In this document: in pieces, positions 1-8,426 of the stretch
Layout of the letters: every line of letters starts with the position of its first letter
Numbering within the stretch: position 1 is the first letter of the stretch
Assembly: GCA_964522525.1 (NCBI GenBank)
Contig: CAZFWG010000012.1
Location: 1 to 64,000, forward strand
Source: CAYUYV01 sp964522525
GTDB lineage: Bacteria; Pseudomonadota; Alphaproteobacteria; JAJFIK01
DNA: 64,000 nucleotides
Direction of reading: 5' to 3'
Position numbers and translations under genes: made by a program
The notes under the pieces: generated by a model
The model's input: only the letters and a program-made list of their open reading frames with translations
The model's database searches: none
Told to the model about the DNA's origin: nothing

Positions 1-1
1 C

Positions 2-842
2 GACCTTTACTGGGAAATGATCGACTCCGGCGTGAACAAGGAAGGCGGTGGCGACGGCTCTAAGGCCGCGCTGGTCTATGGCCAGATGAATGAACCGCCG
101 GGCGCCCGTGCCCGCGTCGGCCTCACCGGTCTTACGCTTGCGGAATATTTCCGCGACATGGGCGGCGGTCAGGATGTCCTGTTCTTCGTCGACAACATCT
201 TCCGCTTCACCCAAGCCGGCGCCGAAGTGTCGGCCCTATTGGGCCGCATTCCTTCCGCCGTGGGGTATCAGCCGACGCTGGCCACGGATATGGGGACACT
301 CCAGGAGCGGATCACCTCAACGACCAAGGGATCGATCACCTCGGTGCAGGCCATTTATGTGCCTGCGGATGACCTGACCGNNNNNNNNNNTGGACGCCAC
401 CACGGTGCTCAACCGGGCGATCTCGGAAAAGGGCATCTATCCGGCTGTGGATCCGCTTGATTCCACCTCGCGCATTCTCGATCCCCAGGTCGTGGGCGAG
501 GAGCACTATGAGACCGCGCGGGAGGTCCAGCGGATCCTCCAGCGCTACAAGGCGCTTCAGGACATCATTGCCATTCTGGGCATGGACGAGCTGTCGGAAG
601 AAGACAAACTCACCGTCTCCCGGGCACGGAAGGTGGAGCGTTTCCTGTCCCAGCCTTTCCATGTGGCCGAAGTGTTCACCGGTTTCCCGGGCCTGCTGGT
701 CGACGTCAAGGACACGGTGGCGAGCTTCAAGGCCGTGTGTGCCGGGGAATATGACCATCTTCCCGAAGCCGCCTTCTACATGGTGGGCACCATCGAGGAT
801 GCGGTGAAGAAGGCTGAGACCCTGGCCCAGGAAGCGGCCTGA
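2..842 (+). CDS. atpD: F1 ATP synthase subunit beta, 5'-partial, interrupted by an N gap
   Basis: Catalytic beta subunit of the F1 ATP synthase sector, which binds and converts ADP/ATP at the membrane-attached head. The window opens inside the gene, so the P-loop half is missing. Visible hallmarks are GGQDVLFFVDNIFRF (Walker B region), the SALLGRIPSAVGYQPTL stretch and the C-terminal helical domain ending KKAETLAQEAA. Ten Ns at 381-390 fall between VPADDLT and LDATTVL. The family normally has about ten more residues there (of the type DPAPATTFAH), and the two sides are out of frame as drawn, so about 30 bases are really missing. atpC follows after 28 bases, as in the usual atpHAGDC operon. 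Identity is certain; only the gap is unresolved. Confidence 0.97.
381..390. other. Assembly gap (10 N) inside atpD
   Basis: Placeholder of ten Ns. The reading frame before it (codon starting at 380) and after it (codon starting at 393) agree only if the missing length is a multiple of three. Family comparison predicts about 30 bases. It is not a biological frameshift. Confidence 0.9.
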
Positions 843-870
843 TCTGCGTTAACCGATAGAGAAAAAGCCC

Positions 871-1272
871 ATGGCGGAAATGTTGAAATTCGATCTGGTA
901 TCGCCGGAACGGCTCCTGATGAGCCAGGACGTGGCGGGCGTCGTCGTGCCCGGCACGGATGGGGATTTCACGGTTCTGCCCCGCCATGCGCCTTTGATGT
1001 CGACCATTCGTCCCGGCGTCGTCGCCGTCATGGGGGACGGGCTGGACCATGACCGGATCTATGTGGGCGGCGGCTTCGCAGAAGTGACGCCCATGGGTCT
1101 CACGATCCTGGCCGAAGAGGCGATCCCCATGGATCAGGTGGATCCTTCCAAGCTTGATCAGCGGATCCAGGATCTGGAAGAGGACGTGGCCGACGCCAAG
1201 GATGACGAGGCCCGCCTGCGCGCGGCCGACGATTTGGCCCATATGAAGCAGATCCGCGCCAACCTGCCCTAA
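871..1272 (+). CDS. atpC: F1 ATP synthase subunit epsilon
   Basis: Small central-stalk subunit (133 aa) that couples the c-ring to F1 and can inhibit ATP hydrolysis. The N-terminal beta-sandwich spans about residues 1-85, with FDLVSPERLLMSQDVAGVVVPG and the DGDFTVLPRHAPLMS block typical of the family. The C-terminal helical hairpin (about 90-133) is rich in Asp, Glu and Ala. It is the last gene of the F1 operon, 28 bases after atpD, and no clear terminator follows. Length and start are normal. Confidence 0.96.
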   Translation: MAEMLKFDLVSPERLLMSQDVAGVVVPGTDGDFTVLPRHAPLMSTIRPGVVAVMGDGLDHDRIYVGGGFAEVTPMGLTILAEEAIPMDQVDPSKLDQRIQDLEEDVADAKDDEARLRAADDLAHMKQIRANLP

Positions 1273-1275
1273 TTT

Positions 1276-1287
1276 TCACGATCGTGA
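1276..1287. repeat. 12-bp perfect palindrome after atpC
   Basis: TCACGATCGTGA, a perfect palindrome four bases after the atpC stop codon. It has no T-run, so it is not a convincing intrinsic terminator. It may be chance or an operator for the next gene, which starts 165 bases on. The rest of the 1273-1452 spacer shows only a plausible ribosome binding site (GGGAGA) before 1453. Confidence 0.35.
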
Positions 1288-1452
1288 TGGCGCCGGTATG
1301 GGTTTGGCCAAAATCCCCAATGCCGGTGGATGCGTCGGAAATTTGAGTGTCAGGCGCGCCTGTCCGCCCAATCTCCCTATTCCAAATACGGTTGAGTTCT
1401 TGCGGGGCGCGGGATATCGAAGTTTCAAGCGTGGCGTTATGGGAGATGCATA

Positions 1453-2280
1453 ATGTTGGGGTATTGGAAGATCGAAGACGTGGATTGGGACGCCTTCGAC
1501 GCCTCCAAAGTGGATCCGGACACCCTGAAGGCGGTCAAGGCCGCCGCGATGGTTGAGTTCAACGCCGCCGACTATGTCGGATATCTGAACAAGGTTTTCC
1601 ACGACGATCCCGAGATGCTGGCCAATGTCCGGCAATGGGGCATCGAAGAGGCCCAGCATGGCGAGGCGCTTGGCCGGTGGGCGGAGATGGCCGATCCCGG
1701 TTTCGACTTCCGGGAGGCGTTCCGCCGGTTCCGGGAAGGCTACACCATCAATGAGGGCGCCGATCAGTCCGTGCGCGGATCCCGGGCCGGGGAAATGGTG
1801 GCCCGCTGCGTGGTCGAAAGCGGCACGTCATCCTTTTATTCCGGCATGCGGGACAACACGGAAGAGCCCGTGCTGAAGCAGATCGCGGGCTATATCGCGG
1901 CCGATGAGTTCCGCCATTGGCGGCTCTTCTATGAAGGCTTTCTGAAATATCAGCCCGTGGAACGTATCGGGTTTTTCCGCAGGCTCGGCATCGCGCTGTC
2001 CCGCGTTCAGGAGGCGGAAGACGACGAGCTGGCTTTTGCGTTCTATTGCAGCAATGTGCCGGCGGACCGCGAAGCCGACACGCCCTATGACCGGGATACC
2101 TATTCCAAGGCCTACAACAAACAGACCCTGCGCTTTTACCACTGGCCCCACTTGCGCAAGGGGATCGCGATGATTTCCAAGGCGGTGGGTCTCAAGCCGC
2201 GGGGCTTCGTTTCCACCACGATCGCCCGGATCGTATGGTGGGCCATGGTGTCGCGCTCCCGGGACCCGAAGGCTGCCTGA
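1453..2280 (+). CDS. Ferritin-like carboxylate diiron protein
   Basis: A 275-aa soluble, mainly helical protein. Two ExxH pairs and extra Glu residues are spaced as in ferritin-like diiron enzymes: Glu35, Glu66-x-x-His69, Glu122, and Glu152-x-x-His155. This supports a di-iron site of the kind found in acyl-ACP desaturases, rubrerythrins and related oxidases. The substrate is not evident. The C-terminal 80 residues are basic with a hydrophobic stretch (TTIARIVWWAMVS) that could touch the membrane. The start has a GGGAGA ribosome binding site. It lies alone between atpC and a convergent VOC gene. Homologues are usually annotated only as ferritin-like domain proteins, and I would not go further. 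Confidence 0.75.
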   Translation: MLGYWKIEDVDWDAFDASKVDPDTLKAVKAAAMVEFNAADYVGYLNKVFHDDPEMLANVRQWGIEEAQHGEALGRWAEMADPGFDFREAFRRFREGYTINEGADQSVRGSRAGEMVARCVVESGTSSFYSGMRDNTEEPVLKQIAGYIAADEFRHWRLFYEGFLKYQPVERIGFFRRLGIALSRVQEAEDDELAFAFYCSNVPADREADTPYDRDTYSKAYNKQTLRFYHWPHLRKGIAMISKAVGLKPRGFVSTTIARIVWWAMVSRSRDPKAA

Positions 2281-2290
2281 TCAATGGCTG

Positions 2291-2304
2291 AGGGCGACTG
2301 CCCT
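2291..2304. terminator. Short hairpin between convergent genes
   Basis: AGGGC-GACT-GCCCT, a 5-bp stem in the 31-base space between the diiron gene and the convergent VOC gene. It has no T-tract on either side, so a terminator role is weak. Confidence 0.25.
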
Positions 2305-2311
2305 TGCGGCG

Positions 2312-2767
2312 TCAGATGCCCGGGGCGTTGACCTCTTCCCGGTGCAACTGGTTGATCGGCGTGGCGATCGACCACTCATGGCCGAAAGGGTCGCGGATCT
2401 TGCCGAACCGGTCGCCCCAGAACATGTCCGTCACCGGAAAGACCATGGTGGCGCCGTGTTGCACGGCATTGACCACCGTCGCATCCACATCCTTGACCTG
2501 CATGTGAAGGGTGACGCAGGAGCCGCCGAAGGCTTCCGGCGTGCGCGCCTTGTTGTCGTTCATTTCGGGAAAATCGTCGGCCAGGAACAGACGTCCGCCA
2601 TTGATGTCGAGGACCGCGTGCATGATCTTGCCCGAGGGCTCGTGGTCTTGCCGGTGGAGTTCCCGGGCCCCGAAGGCTTCGGCATAAAAGGCAATGGCGG
2701 CGCGCGCGTCCGACACGGTCAGATAGGCGACGACACCGTCAAGCGTTGCGGGAGGGGACGTGACCAT
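2312..2767 (-). CDS. VOC-family (glyoxalase/PhnB-like) protein
   Basis: A 151-aa vicinal oxygen chelate fold protein. The opening VVAYLTVSDARAAIAFYAEAFGA and the closing DRFGKIRDPFGHEWSIAT are typical of PhnB/glyoxalase-like proteins with two beta-alpha-beta-beta-beta modules. Members bind metal or small substrates, and the reaction here cannot be assigned. I chose the ATG at 2767 because AAGGGA lies nine bases upstream; an in-frame start 14 codons earlier exists but looks poorer. It is convergent with the diiron protein gene and lies downstream of the hydrolase gene on the same strand. Confidence 0.8.
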   Translation of the reverse strand: MVTSPPATLDGVVAYLTVSDARAAIAFYAEAFGARELHRQDHEPSGKIMHAVLDINGGRLFLADDFPEMNDNKARTPEAFGGSCVTLHMQVKDVDATVVNAVQHGATMVFPVTDMFWGDRFGKIRDPFGHEWSIATPINQLHREEVNAPGI

Positions 2768-2888
2768 GGCTCGAATTCCCTTATTCGTGTCCTTGCCTGA
2801 ACCGCGCAAGGCGCGGCAGCGAAGGGCCTCAGCCTAGAGTGCTTTGGATGTTTCGGGAAAGCCCCGCCGATGGGTTTGCCCGGGAGCC

Positions 2889-3671
2889 CTATCGTACCGG
2901 TGAGAGGCCACGGGCGGCGAGCCAGTCGATACAGGCGGCGACGACATCCTCCCATCCCGGTTCGCCGATGAGCCAGTGGCTGAAGCCGGGCAGTTCCAGG
3001 AATTGGCCGAGGTCGTAGCGTTTGGCGATGCGCCGGACGGTGCCGGACGGGTTGACCTTGTCCCGGGAGCCCGTCACGCACAGAACCGGACAGGCCACGG
3101 CCCGGGCCGGGACCGCGCTCGCCCTCTGGGTGTCCGCGGGCCAATGGAGAATCTCGAACATGGCGCGTCCGGACTCGGGCACGAAGCGGGAGAAGATCGC
3201 CCTTTGGTCGTCGGGCGCCATGCGGTCGAGGGTGTGTTCCACGGCCAAATGGAAATTGGGGACGATGGGCTGGTTCCAGAACGAACCCGGCACCAGAAAC
3301 AGGCCCTGGGCGGACATGACTTCCAAGGTCGTGGAGGGCAGCACGCCCCAGGGCGGTGAGGGCGCTAAAAGACACAAGGCCCGGACGGGTTTCCGGGCGG
3401 CCAGCATCTGGCACAGCAATCCGCCCATGGAGTGGCCTATGAGGATCGGCGGCTGGGCCAGGGTGTCGATCAGCTGCTCCAGATCGGCGCAATAGTCGAG
3501 CAGACCCGTCGTGCCGAGACCGGTCGGTGTTCCGCCGCCCGGCATGGGGCTGTGGTGGCGCAGGGTCGGGCAATAGACCTCGTGTCCTCGGGCCTCGAGT
3601 ATCCAGCGATAGGGTTCGAGGGCCCAGCCGCCGCAAAAGGCACCGTGGACGAGCAGGATCGGTGGGCTCAA
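2889..3671 (-). CDS. Alpha/beta hydrolase
   Basis: A 260-aa alpha/beta hydrolase. The oxyanion-hole segment LLVHGAFCGGW is at the N-terminus. The nucleophile elbow GHSMGG has Ser at about residue 100, an Asp lies in VTGSRDKV, and the final His is in FSHWLIGEPGW. Probable esterase or lipase of unknown substrate. The start codon is TTG at 3671, overlapping the rppH stop (TTGA), with GGAGAG upstream. The four-base overlap suggests translational coupling to rppH. Confidence 0.85.
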   Translation of the reverse strand: MSPPILLVHGAFCGGWALEPYRWILEARGHEVYCPTLRHHSPMPGGGTPTGLGTTGLLDYCADLEQLIDTLAQPPILIGHSMGGLLCQMLAARKPVRALCLLAPSPPWGVLPSTTLEVMSAQGLFLVPGSFWNQPIVPNFHLAVEHTLDRMAPDDQRAIFSRFVPESGRAMFEILHWPADTQRASAVPARAVACPVLCVTGSRDKVNPSGTVRRIAKRYDLGQFLELPGFSHWLIGEPGWEDVVAACIDWLAARGLSPVR

Positions 3672-4183
3672 ACCGGCTCTCCCCGGGCGAGGCGGGCCGC
3701 CAGCGGCGCGAAACGATCGGCCACAACTTCATAGACTTGGCGTTTGAAGGGGATGACCAGGTCGGGGATCTCGGAAAGCGCGGCCCAGCGCCAGGCATCG
3801 AATTCCGGCTCATGGACCGTCAGGTCGAATTCGCTTTCCTCACCCGTGAAAAGCAGGCCGAACCATTTCTGCGTCTGTCCCCGATTGCGCTTGCGATGGG
3901 TCTCAATGACCTCCTGGGGGAACTCATAGGTCAGCCATTCATCGATTTCCGCGACGATGCGGGCATTGCGGGCGCCGGTTTCCTCGTAAAGCTCCCGAAA
4001 AACGGTGTCATGGGGAGGTTCACCCGGGTCAATGCCCCCTTGGGGCAATTGCCAGCGGTAGTCCGAGCGATGTTCGCCATCGTCGCCGACCCGGCGACCG
4101 ACCCACACGCCGCCCTGGGCGTTGAACAGCGCAATCCCGACACAGGGACGCAAAGGGCGCTCATGGCTCGTCGAGGGCGGCAT
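3668..4183 (-). CDS. rppH: RNA pyrophosphohydrolase (Nudix)
   Basis: Removes pyrophosphate from the 5' end of mRNAs to start decay; alphaproteobacterial members were once called invasion-associated IalA or dinucleoside polyphosphate hydrolase. The 171-aa protein has WQLPQGGIDPGE followed by FRELYEETGA, giving a complete Nudix box (residues 49-71) with the catalytic REXXEE core. The start ATG at 4183 has AAGGAAA upstream. It overlaps the end of the upstream deacetylase gene by 23 bases and the downstream hydrolase by four, so the three genes probably share a transcript. Confidence 0.93.
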   Translation of the reverse strand: MPPSTSHERPLRPCVGIALFNAQGGVWVGRRVGDDGEHRSDYRWQLPQGGIDPGEPPHDTVFRELYEETGARNARIVAEIDEWLTYEFPQEVIETHRKRNRGQTQKWFGLLFTGEESEFDLTVHEPEFDAWRWAALSEIPDLVIPFKRQVYEVVADRFAPLAARLARGEPV

Positions 4184-5423
4184 GCTGGTTTCCTTCCCGT
4201 AATTGTGAAGTCGCCATCATTGCCGAAACGGGAGCAAGAACAAGTCCTTTCGCGGAAAGGGTGGGCGCCCAGGCCACAATTCGATCCACGGTTACCGGCA
4301 GGGCCGACGCGATGCCGATTGCTTGGCCCTGGTCCCGCGCCACCGCCTCCAACTCCAGGAGGGCAAGATCGATGTTGCGGCGGGACGGACGCGTGTCGAG
4401 ACGGCGGTCCGCCTTACCGTAGCCGAGGCCGTGATGGGCTCCGTGCGCTCTTGCCACGGAGCGTTCGGACGTGCCGTCTTCCAGAAAGAACACCCCCCGT
4501 TCGGCAAGCGTTCCGAGCACAAGGTCCAGATCCGGACCGCTGGCCAGAAAGGCTCCGCCGTCTACTGTCAGTGTGCCGGCATAACCCGTCGTACGGGACA
4601 GGAGCTTGGTGAGGCGCGCCGTCAGTTCGGAGGCTGAAAGGCGGGTCAGAAGCGCGCCGGGGCCCGCGTCATGGGTCGGATACCCATAGGACTCCATCGG
4701 CAGGTGAAGAAGCACCTCATGGCCATGGGCGCGGGCCTGATTGGTCCACACTTGCGGAAAGGTGGCGTAAGGGGACACCGCGACGCTGACCTCGGGGGGG
4801 AGATCCCGAAGCGCCATTTCGCTTGTCTTGCGTCCCAAACCGATATCGTGGACTGCGATGGCGATCCGGGGGCGGTCGTAAGGGTCCTCAAAGGGACGGG
4901 CATAGACCTGGTCGGGGCGCCGGCCGTCGGTTCCGATCCGGGGCAGAAAGCCTTCGGCGCTCTCCTCGATCAGGCCGAGATCGGGAACCGGTTCAAGAGC
5001 GCCATCCTCCAGGATCGCACCGAACGCCGCATGGTCATCCTCTCCATGATGACTTTCCGATGCAGCATGGGCGGTGGCGTGCGGCGCCGCGGCCTTGACC
5101 CCTTCCGTCAGGACCTCCTCGGCATGCTCGTGTCCATGATCCGTCTCCTCGGCGTGGGCGAGGGACGGGGGAGCGGTCTCTTCGGGGCCGTGCGGCACGG
5201 CGTCCTGATGGGCCGCCGCTTCGGTTTCCGATCGGACGATTTCCATGTGAACCGGGGCCGGCAAGACGGCGGCCGGCGGCACGATCCCGACCCACAGGCC
5301 GAGGGCCGTCCCGCCGCAACCGGCCAGAAACAGGGAACGGCCTCGTTCCGTTGCCAGCAGTGTCTGAAATCGCTCGGCCGCCGCTGCCTGTTTCCGCCAA
5401 AAAATTTGGGGCCATGCACGCAT
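4161..5423 (-). CDS. Divergent polysaccharide deacetylase family protein
   Basis: A 420-aa envelope protein with a basic N-terminus and one hydrophobic segment (about residues 29-55, LFLAGCGGTALGLWVGIVPPAAV) that anchors it or acts as a signal. A His/Glu-rich linker of about 100 residues follows (AHAEETDHGHEHAEE). The divergent deacetylase domain starts near RPRIAIAVHDIGLGRKTSE and includes HLPMESYGYP and TVDGGAFLASG. The family (YibQ-like) is usually found beside ctpA and envC, as here, and its activity is unproven. The ATG at 5423 lies within a strong hairpin (5407-5430) and no ideal ribosome binding site precedes it, which suggests controlled translation. Confidence 0.87.
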   Translation of the reverse strand: MRAWPQIFWRKQAAAAERFQTLLATERGRSLFLAGCGGTALGLWVGIVPPAAVLPAPVHMEIVRSETEAAAHQDAVPHGPEETAPPSLAHAEETDHGHEHAEEVLTEGVKAAAPHATAHAASESHHGEDDHAAFGAILEDGALEPVPDLGLIEESAEGFLPRIGTDGRRPDQVYARPFEDPYDRPRIAIAVHDIGLGRKTSEMALRDLPPEVSVAVSPYATFPQVWTNQARAHGHEVLLHLPMESYGYPTHDAGPGALLTRLSASELTARLTKLLSRTTGYAGTLTVDGGAFLASGPDLDLVLGTLAERGVFFLEDGTSERSVARAHGAHHGLGYGKADRRLDTRPSRRNIDLALLELEAVARDQGQAIGIASALPVTVDRIVAWAPTLSAKGLVLAPVSAMMATSQLREGNQHAALDEP

Positions 5424-5430
5424 GGCCCCA
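5407..5430 (-). promoter_or_regulatory. Hairpin enclosing the deacetylase start codon
   Basis: TGGGGCCATG and CATGGCCCCA form a perfect 10-bp inverted repeat around the four bases CACG. In the minus-strand mRNA the start codon (5421-5423) lies within the left arm, so the stem would hide the start region. The inverted repeat is seen directly; its regulatory effect is inference. Confidence 0.6.
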
Positions 5431-5451
5431 GTGATGACGGAAATTCTTTAA

Positions 5452-5469
5452 GGTCCCTTGAAAGGGACC
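5452..5469. repeat. Hairpin in the ctpA-deacetylase spacer
   Basis: GGTCCCTT-GA-AAGGGACC, a perfect 8-bp inverted repeat in the 57-base spacer, 12 bases after the ctpA stop. No good T-tract follows on the minus strand, so it may be a processing or stability hairpin between ctpA and the deacetylase gene. Confidence 0.5.
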
Positions 5470-5480
5470 CGGACGCCGGC

Positions 5481-6833
5481 CTATCGGCTGGCGCTGAGTT
5501 GGGGCGCCGACTTCGTGCTGGCGGAGATGCCCTTCAGGATCTCCAGGGCACGCTCGAGCTGAATGTCGACCGGCTCTTCATTGTCATTGGCCGCGTCCGG
5601 GGTCTCGGAATCCGGCTTGTCACCGTCCTCGGTGGCGTCGGCGGGCTTTTCGCCGTCTTCATTCTCGGCGTTTTCTTCCTCGGCCGGCAAATGGCCCGGC
5701 AGGTCGGCTTCGGTCGGCCGGCGACGCGACGCGTCGGACAATTCGATGTCCGGTTCAATGCCCTTGGCCTGGATCGAGCGGCCGGACGGTGTGTAATATT
5801 TCGCCGTGGTCAGACGAAGGGCGCCATTGGCGCCGTCATTGAGCGGAATAACCGTCTGGACGGACCCCTTGCCGAAGGACTTGGTGCCAAGGACAACGGC
5901 CCGGCGCTGATCCTGAAGGGCCCCGGCAACGATCTCGGACGCGGATGCTGACCCGCCATTGATCAGGACAATGATGGGACGCCCATCGCCTTCGTCGCCC
6001 CGCCGCGCATTGTAGCGTTGGGTGTCTTCCGGATGACGGCCCCGGGTCGAGACGATTTCACCTTCGTTCAAGAACAGATCCGCGACATCGATCGCCTGGT
6101 CGAGCAGACCGCCGGGATTGTTGCGTAGATCGATGACGAAACCGGCGAGCCGGTCGTCCAGGTCCCGCTTCAATTTGCGGACCGCCGCGCGGACTTTCTC
6201 TTCGGTGTTTTCATTGAAGGTGATGACCCGGATATAGGCCACATCCCCTTCCGCCCGGTAGCGCACGGCGCGAAGCTCAATGCGGGCGCGGGTGATGTCG
6301 ACATCGAAGGGCTCGCGCTCGCCTTCCCGGTAGACCGTGATGGTAAGCGTCGTGCCCGGCGGGCCACGCATCACGTCAATGGCCTGGTTGAGGGTCATGC
6401 CCAGAATGGGCTCCCCGTCCAGATGGGTGATCAGGTCGCCGGATTTGATCCCGGCGCGGAAGGCCGGCGTGTCGTCCATGGGCGCGACCACTTTCACGAC
6501 GCCTTCTTCCATGGTGACTTCGATGCCGAGGCCGCCGAATTCGCCCCGGGTCTGAACCTGCATGTCCCGGAAATTCCGGGGATTGAGGTAGCTTGAATGG
6601 GGATCAAGACCGGCCAGCATGCCGTTGATCGCATCCTCGACGAGTTTTTCGTCTTCGACTTCCGTCACGTAATCGGAGCGCACACGCTCGAAGACATCGC
6701 CGAACAGATTCAGTTGGCGGTAGGTTTCCGATGTGGCGGCAATCGCGGGGGCCCCGTGGCTCACATGGCCAAGCGCGAACGCGATGATCAGGCCAAGGGC
6801 CACCAGGAAAAACTTGAATCTCTGCCGTTCCAT
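5481..6833 (-). CDS. ctpA: C-terminal processing peptidase, S41 family
   Basis: Periplasmic serine protease of 450 aa that trims or degrades envelope proteins, including cell-wall hydrolases in related bacteria. The signal anchor is residues 8-35, the PDZ domain about 95-180, and the protease core follows. The catalytic Ser is in GGSASASEI (295-299) and the Lys is in KSFGKGSV (Lys322). The tail after residue 360 is low-complexity and very acidic (EEENAENEDGEKP), then ends in a helix. It sits between envC-like and deacetylase genes, the usual neighbours in Alphaproteobacteria. The ATG at 6833 has AAGGAA upstream. Confidence 0.95.
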   Translation of the reverse strand: MERQRFKFFLVALGLIIAFALGHVSHGAPAIAATSETYRQLNLFGDVFERVRSDYVTEVEDEKLVEDAINGMLAGLDPHSSYLNPRNFRDMQVQTRGEFGGLGIEVTMEEGVVKVVAPMDDTPAFRAGIKSGDLITHLDGEPILGMTLNQAIDVMRGPPGTTLTITVYREGEREPFDVDITRARIELRAVRYRAEGDVAYIRVITFNENTEEKVRAAVRKLKRDLDDRLAGFVIDLRNNPGGLLDQAIDVADLFLNEGEIVSTRGRHPEDTQRYNARRGDEGDGRPIIVLINGGSASASEIVAGALQDQRRAVVLGTKSFGKGSVQTVIPLNDGANGALRLTTAKYYTPSGRSIQAKGIEPDIELSDASRRRPTEADLPGHLPAEEENAENEDGEKPADATEDGDKPDSETPDAANDNEEPVDIQLERALEILKGISASTKSAPQLSASR

Positions 6834-6950
6834 TCGCCAACAATTCCTTGGTTCTGCGGTTCCTCCGCGGCCCGGAGATCAGTCCTTCTTCTCTCCAGGG
6901 GCCATGATGTCATATCGCGCCCGGACACGGGGCTTGTCCTTAAGACACAC

Positions 6951-8339
6951 TTAACCGCTAACCTGCCGTGTCCAACCACTCAACCAGGGTAACGGATCAA
7001 TTGGGTCGCCATTTCGACGCAACTCGAAATAAAGGGTGGGACCCGGGGAGGCGAGGGAGACCCCGGCACCGCCGGCCGAAGATGCACCAGCCACCGTGAT
7101 TGCCAAAGTCCTGGAAACCCCTTGCGACGAACCGGCCTGCGCGAGTTTGGGAGCGGCATCGACGACACCGACGGGCTCGCCGGCGAGAAGTTCCTGATCA
7201 ACGACACCATAGACTTCCGTCAAGCCCGTTAACACGAAGTGATAGCCGTCACCAGCGTCGAGGATCAAAACCTGCCCATAATTTCGATAGGGTCCCGCAA
7301 AGGCCACACGGCAGTCATGGGGTGCGACAATTTGGGCACCGGGCCGTGTGGCGAAGACAAGGCCCTCGGCACGGTTTCCGGCCTCGTCCTTGGCACCGAA
7401 CTGACGGATAAGGCGCCCGGCAACCGGCGGCCGCAGCCGGCCCTTGGCCTTGGCGAGGCTGAAGGAGGGCGTCGATTTCGGCGCCGGTCTGCTACCGGGT
7501 CGCGTCGGACGGATCGACGGTTTAGCCACCGGCGCCGCCCCAATCGCGCGGCGGGTCAGCCTCTCGACAAGGCCTCTCAGGTCCCGTGCCTCGGCCGCCA
7601 GACGCGCGACCTTGCGGGATTCCTCGGCGGCCGCCGCACGGGTGGCCTTCTGCAAGGTCTGTTTCTCGATCAGAAGAGTGGCGAGCCTTTGCTGCTGGCG
7701 CAGCAGATCCTGGCTTGCTTCCTTGAGATCGTCCCGCTCGGCCTCGATCTTGGCGCGCACATCCGTGAGGGATCGCAGTTCGACGCCGAGGGCTTCGGCC
7801 TGGGCGTGGATATCCGGAACCACGGAACCCAGCAGCATGGCGCTGCGCGCGGCGTTCACCGCATCATCGGGTTGGACCAGCAGGGCGGGCGGTTTGTTCC
7901 GCTCCATGGCTTGCAAGGCCGCCAAAACCGAAACAAGGGCCTTCTGGCGGTCCTTCAACCGGTCCACCACGGCATTTTCTTCGATCAGCAGTTCCTTCAA
8001 GCGCGCCTCGATGCGGGTCAGCCGCGCCTCGCGCTTTTGAACCTCGAAGGCCGCCTGGACGGATTGTTCCCGGATCTCGGCCATTTCCCGGCCCAGCCGC
8101 TTGGCATCCGCGCGCTGCTTCTTGAGCCGGTCCCGACTTTGATTGAGGTTCTGTTCGATTTCGCGCAGCCGGTCCGCCGACACCGCGTCGCCGGTGGGAC
8201 GGGCATCGAGGCGGGAGGGCATCATGCCGAGGATGAGGCTCCCGCTCAGACAAACCGCCAGGGCCCAGCGCATGGGATCGCGCACCGGAAATACCGGTTT
8301 GGCAAGGCGCGCAGGGCTATGGGGCGAGGCGATACGCAC
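6951..8339 (-). CDS. envC: EnvC-like murein hydrolase activator with degenerate LytM domain
   Basis: Periplasmic division factor of 462 aa. The N-terminal export signal is around MRWALAVCLSGSLILGM, followed by a long coiled coil (about residues 55-260) rich in Lys, Glu, Arg and Leu. The C-terminal LytM/M23 fold spans about 300-455. The M23 zinc ligands (HxxxD and HxH) are not seen: the matching segments read GLVFATRPGAQIVAPH and GDGYHFVLTGL. That fits an EnvC-type activator of amidases rather than an active peptidase. The start is uncertain: GTG at 8339, or ATG at 8273 just before the hydrophobic core; neither has a strong ribosome binding site. Part of the gpmI-envC-ctpA cluster. Confidence 0.85.
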   Translation of the reverse strand: MRIASPHSPARLAKPVFPVRDPMRWALAVCLSGSLILGMMPSRLDARPTGDAVSADRLREIEQNLNQSRDRLKKQRADAKRLGREMAEIREQSVQAAFEVQKREARLTRIEARLKELLIEENAVVDRLKDRQKALVSVLAALQAMERNKPPALLVQPDDAVNAARSAMLLGSVVPDIHAQAEALGVELRSLTDVRAKIEAERDDLKEASQDLLRQQQRLATLLIEKQTLQKATRAAAAEESRKVARLAAEARDLRGLVERLTRRAIGAAPVAKPSIRPTRPGSRPAPKSTPSFSLAKAKGRLRPPVAGRLIRQFGAKDEAGNRAEGLVFATRPGAQIVAPHDCRVAFAGPYRNYGQVLILDAGDGYHFVLTGLTEVYGVVDQELLAGEPVGVVDAAPKLAQAGSSQGVSRTLAITVAGASSAGGAGVSLASPGPTLYFELRRNGDPIDPLPWLSGWTRQVSG

Positions 8340-8426
8340 GTTTCTCGACTTTACTAATGTCGCTCGGCCGTTGCCGTTGGGCCAGTCCCGCGCCCTCAGG
8401 CGCGAATGTCACGAAACCACAATTCT

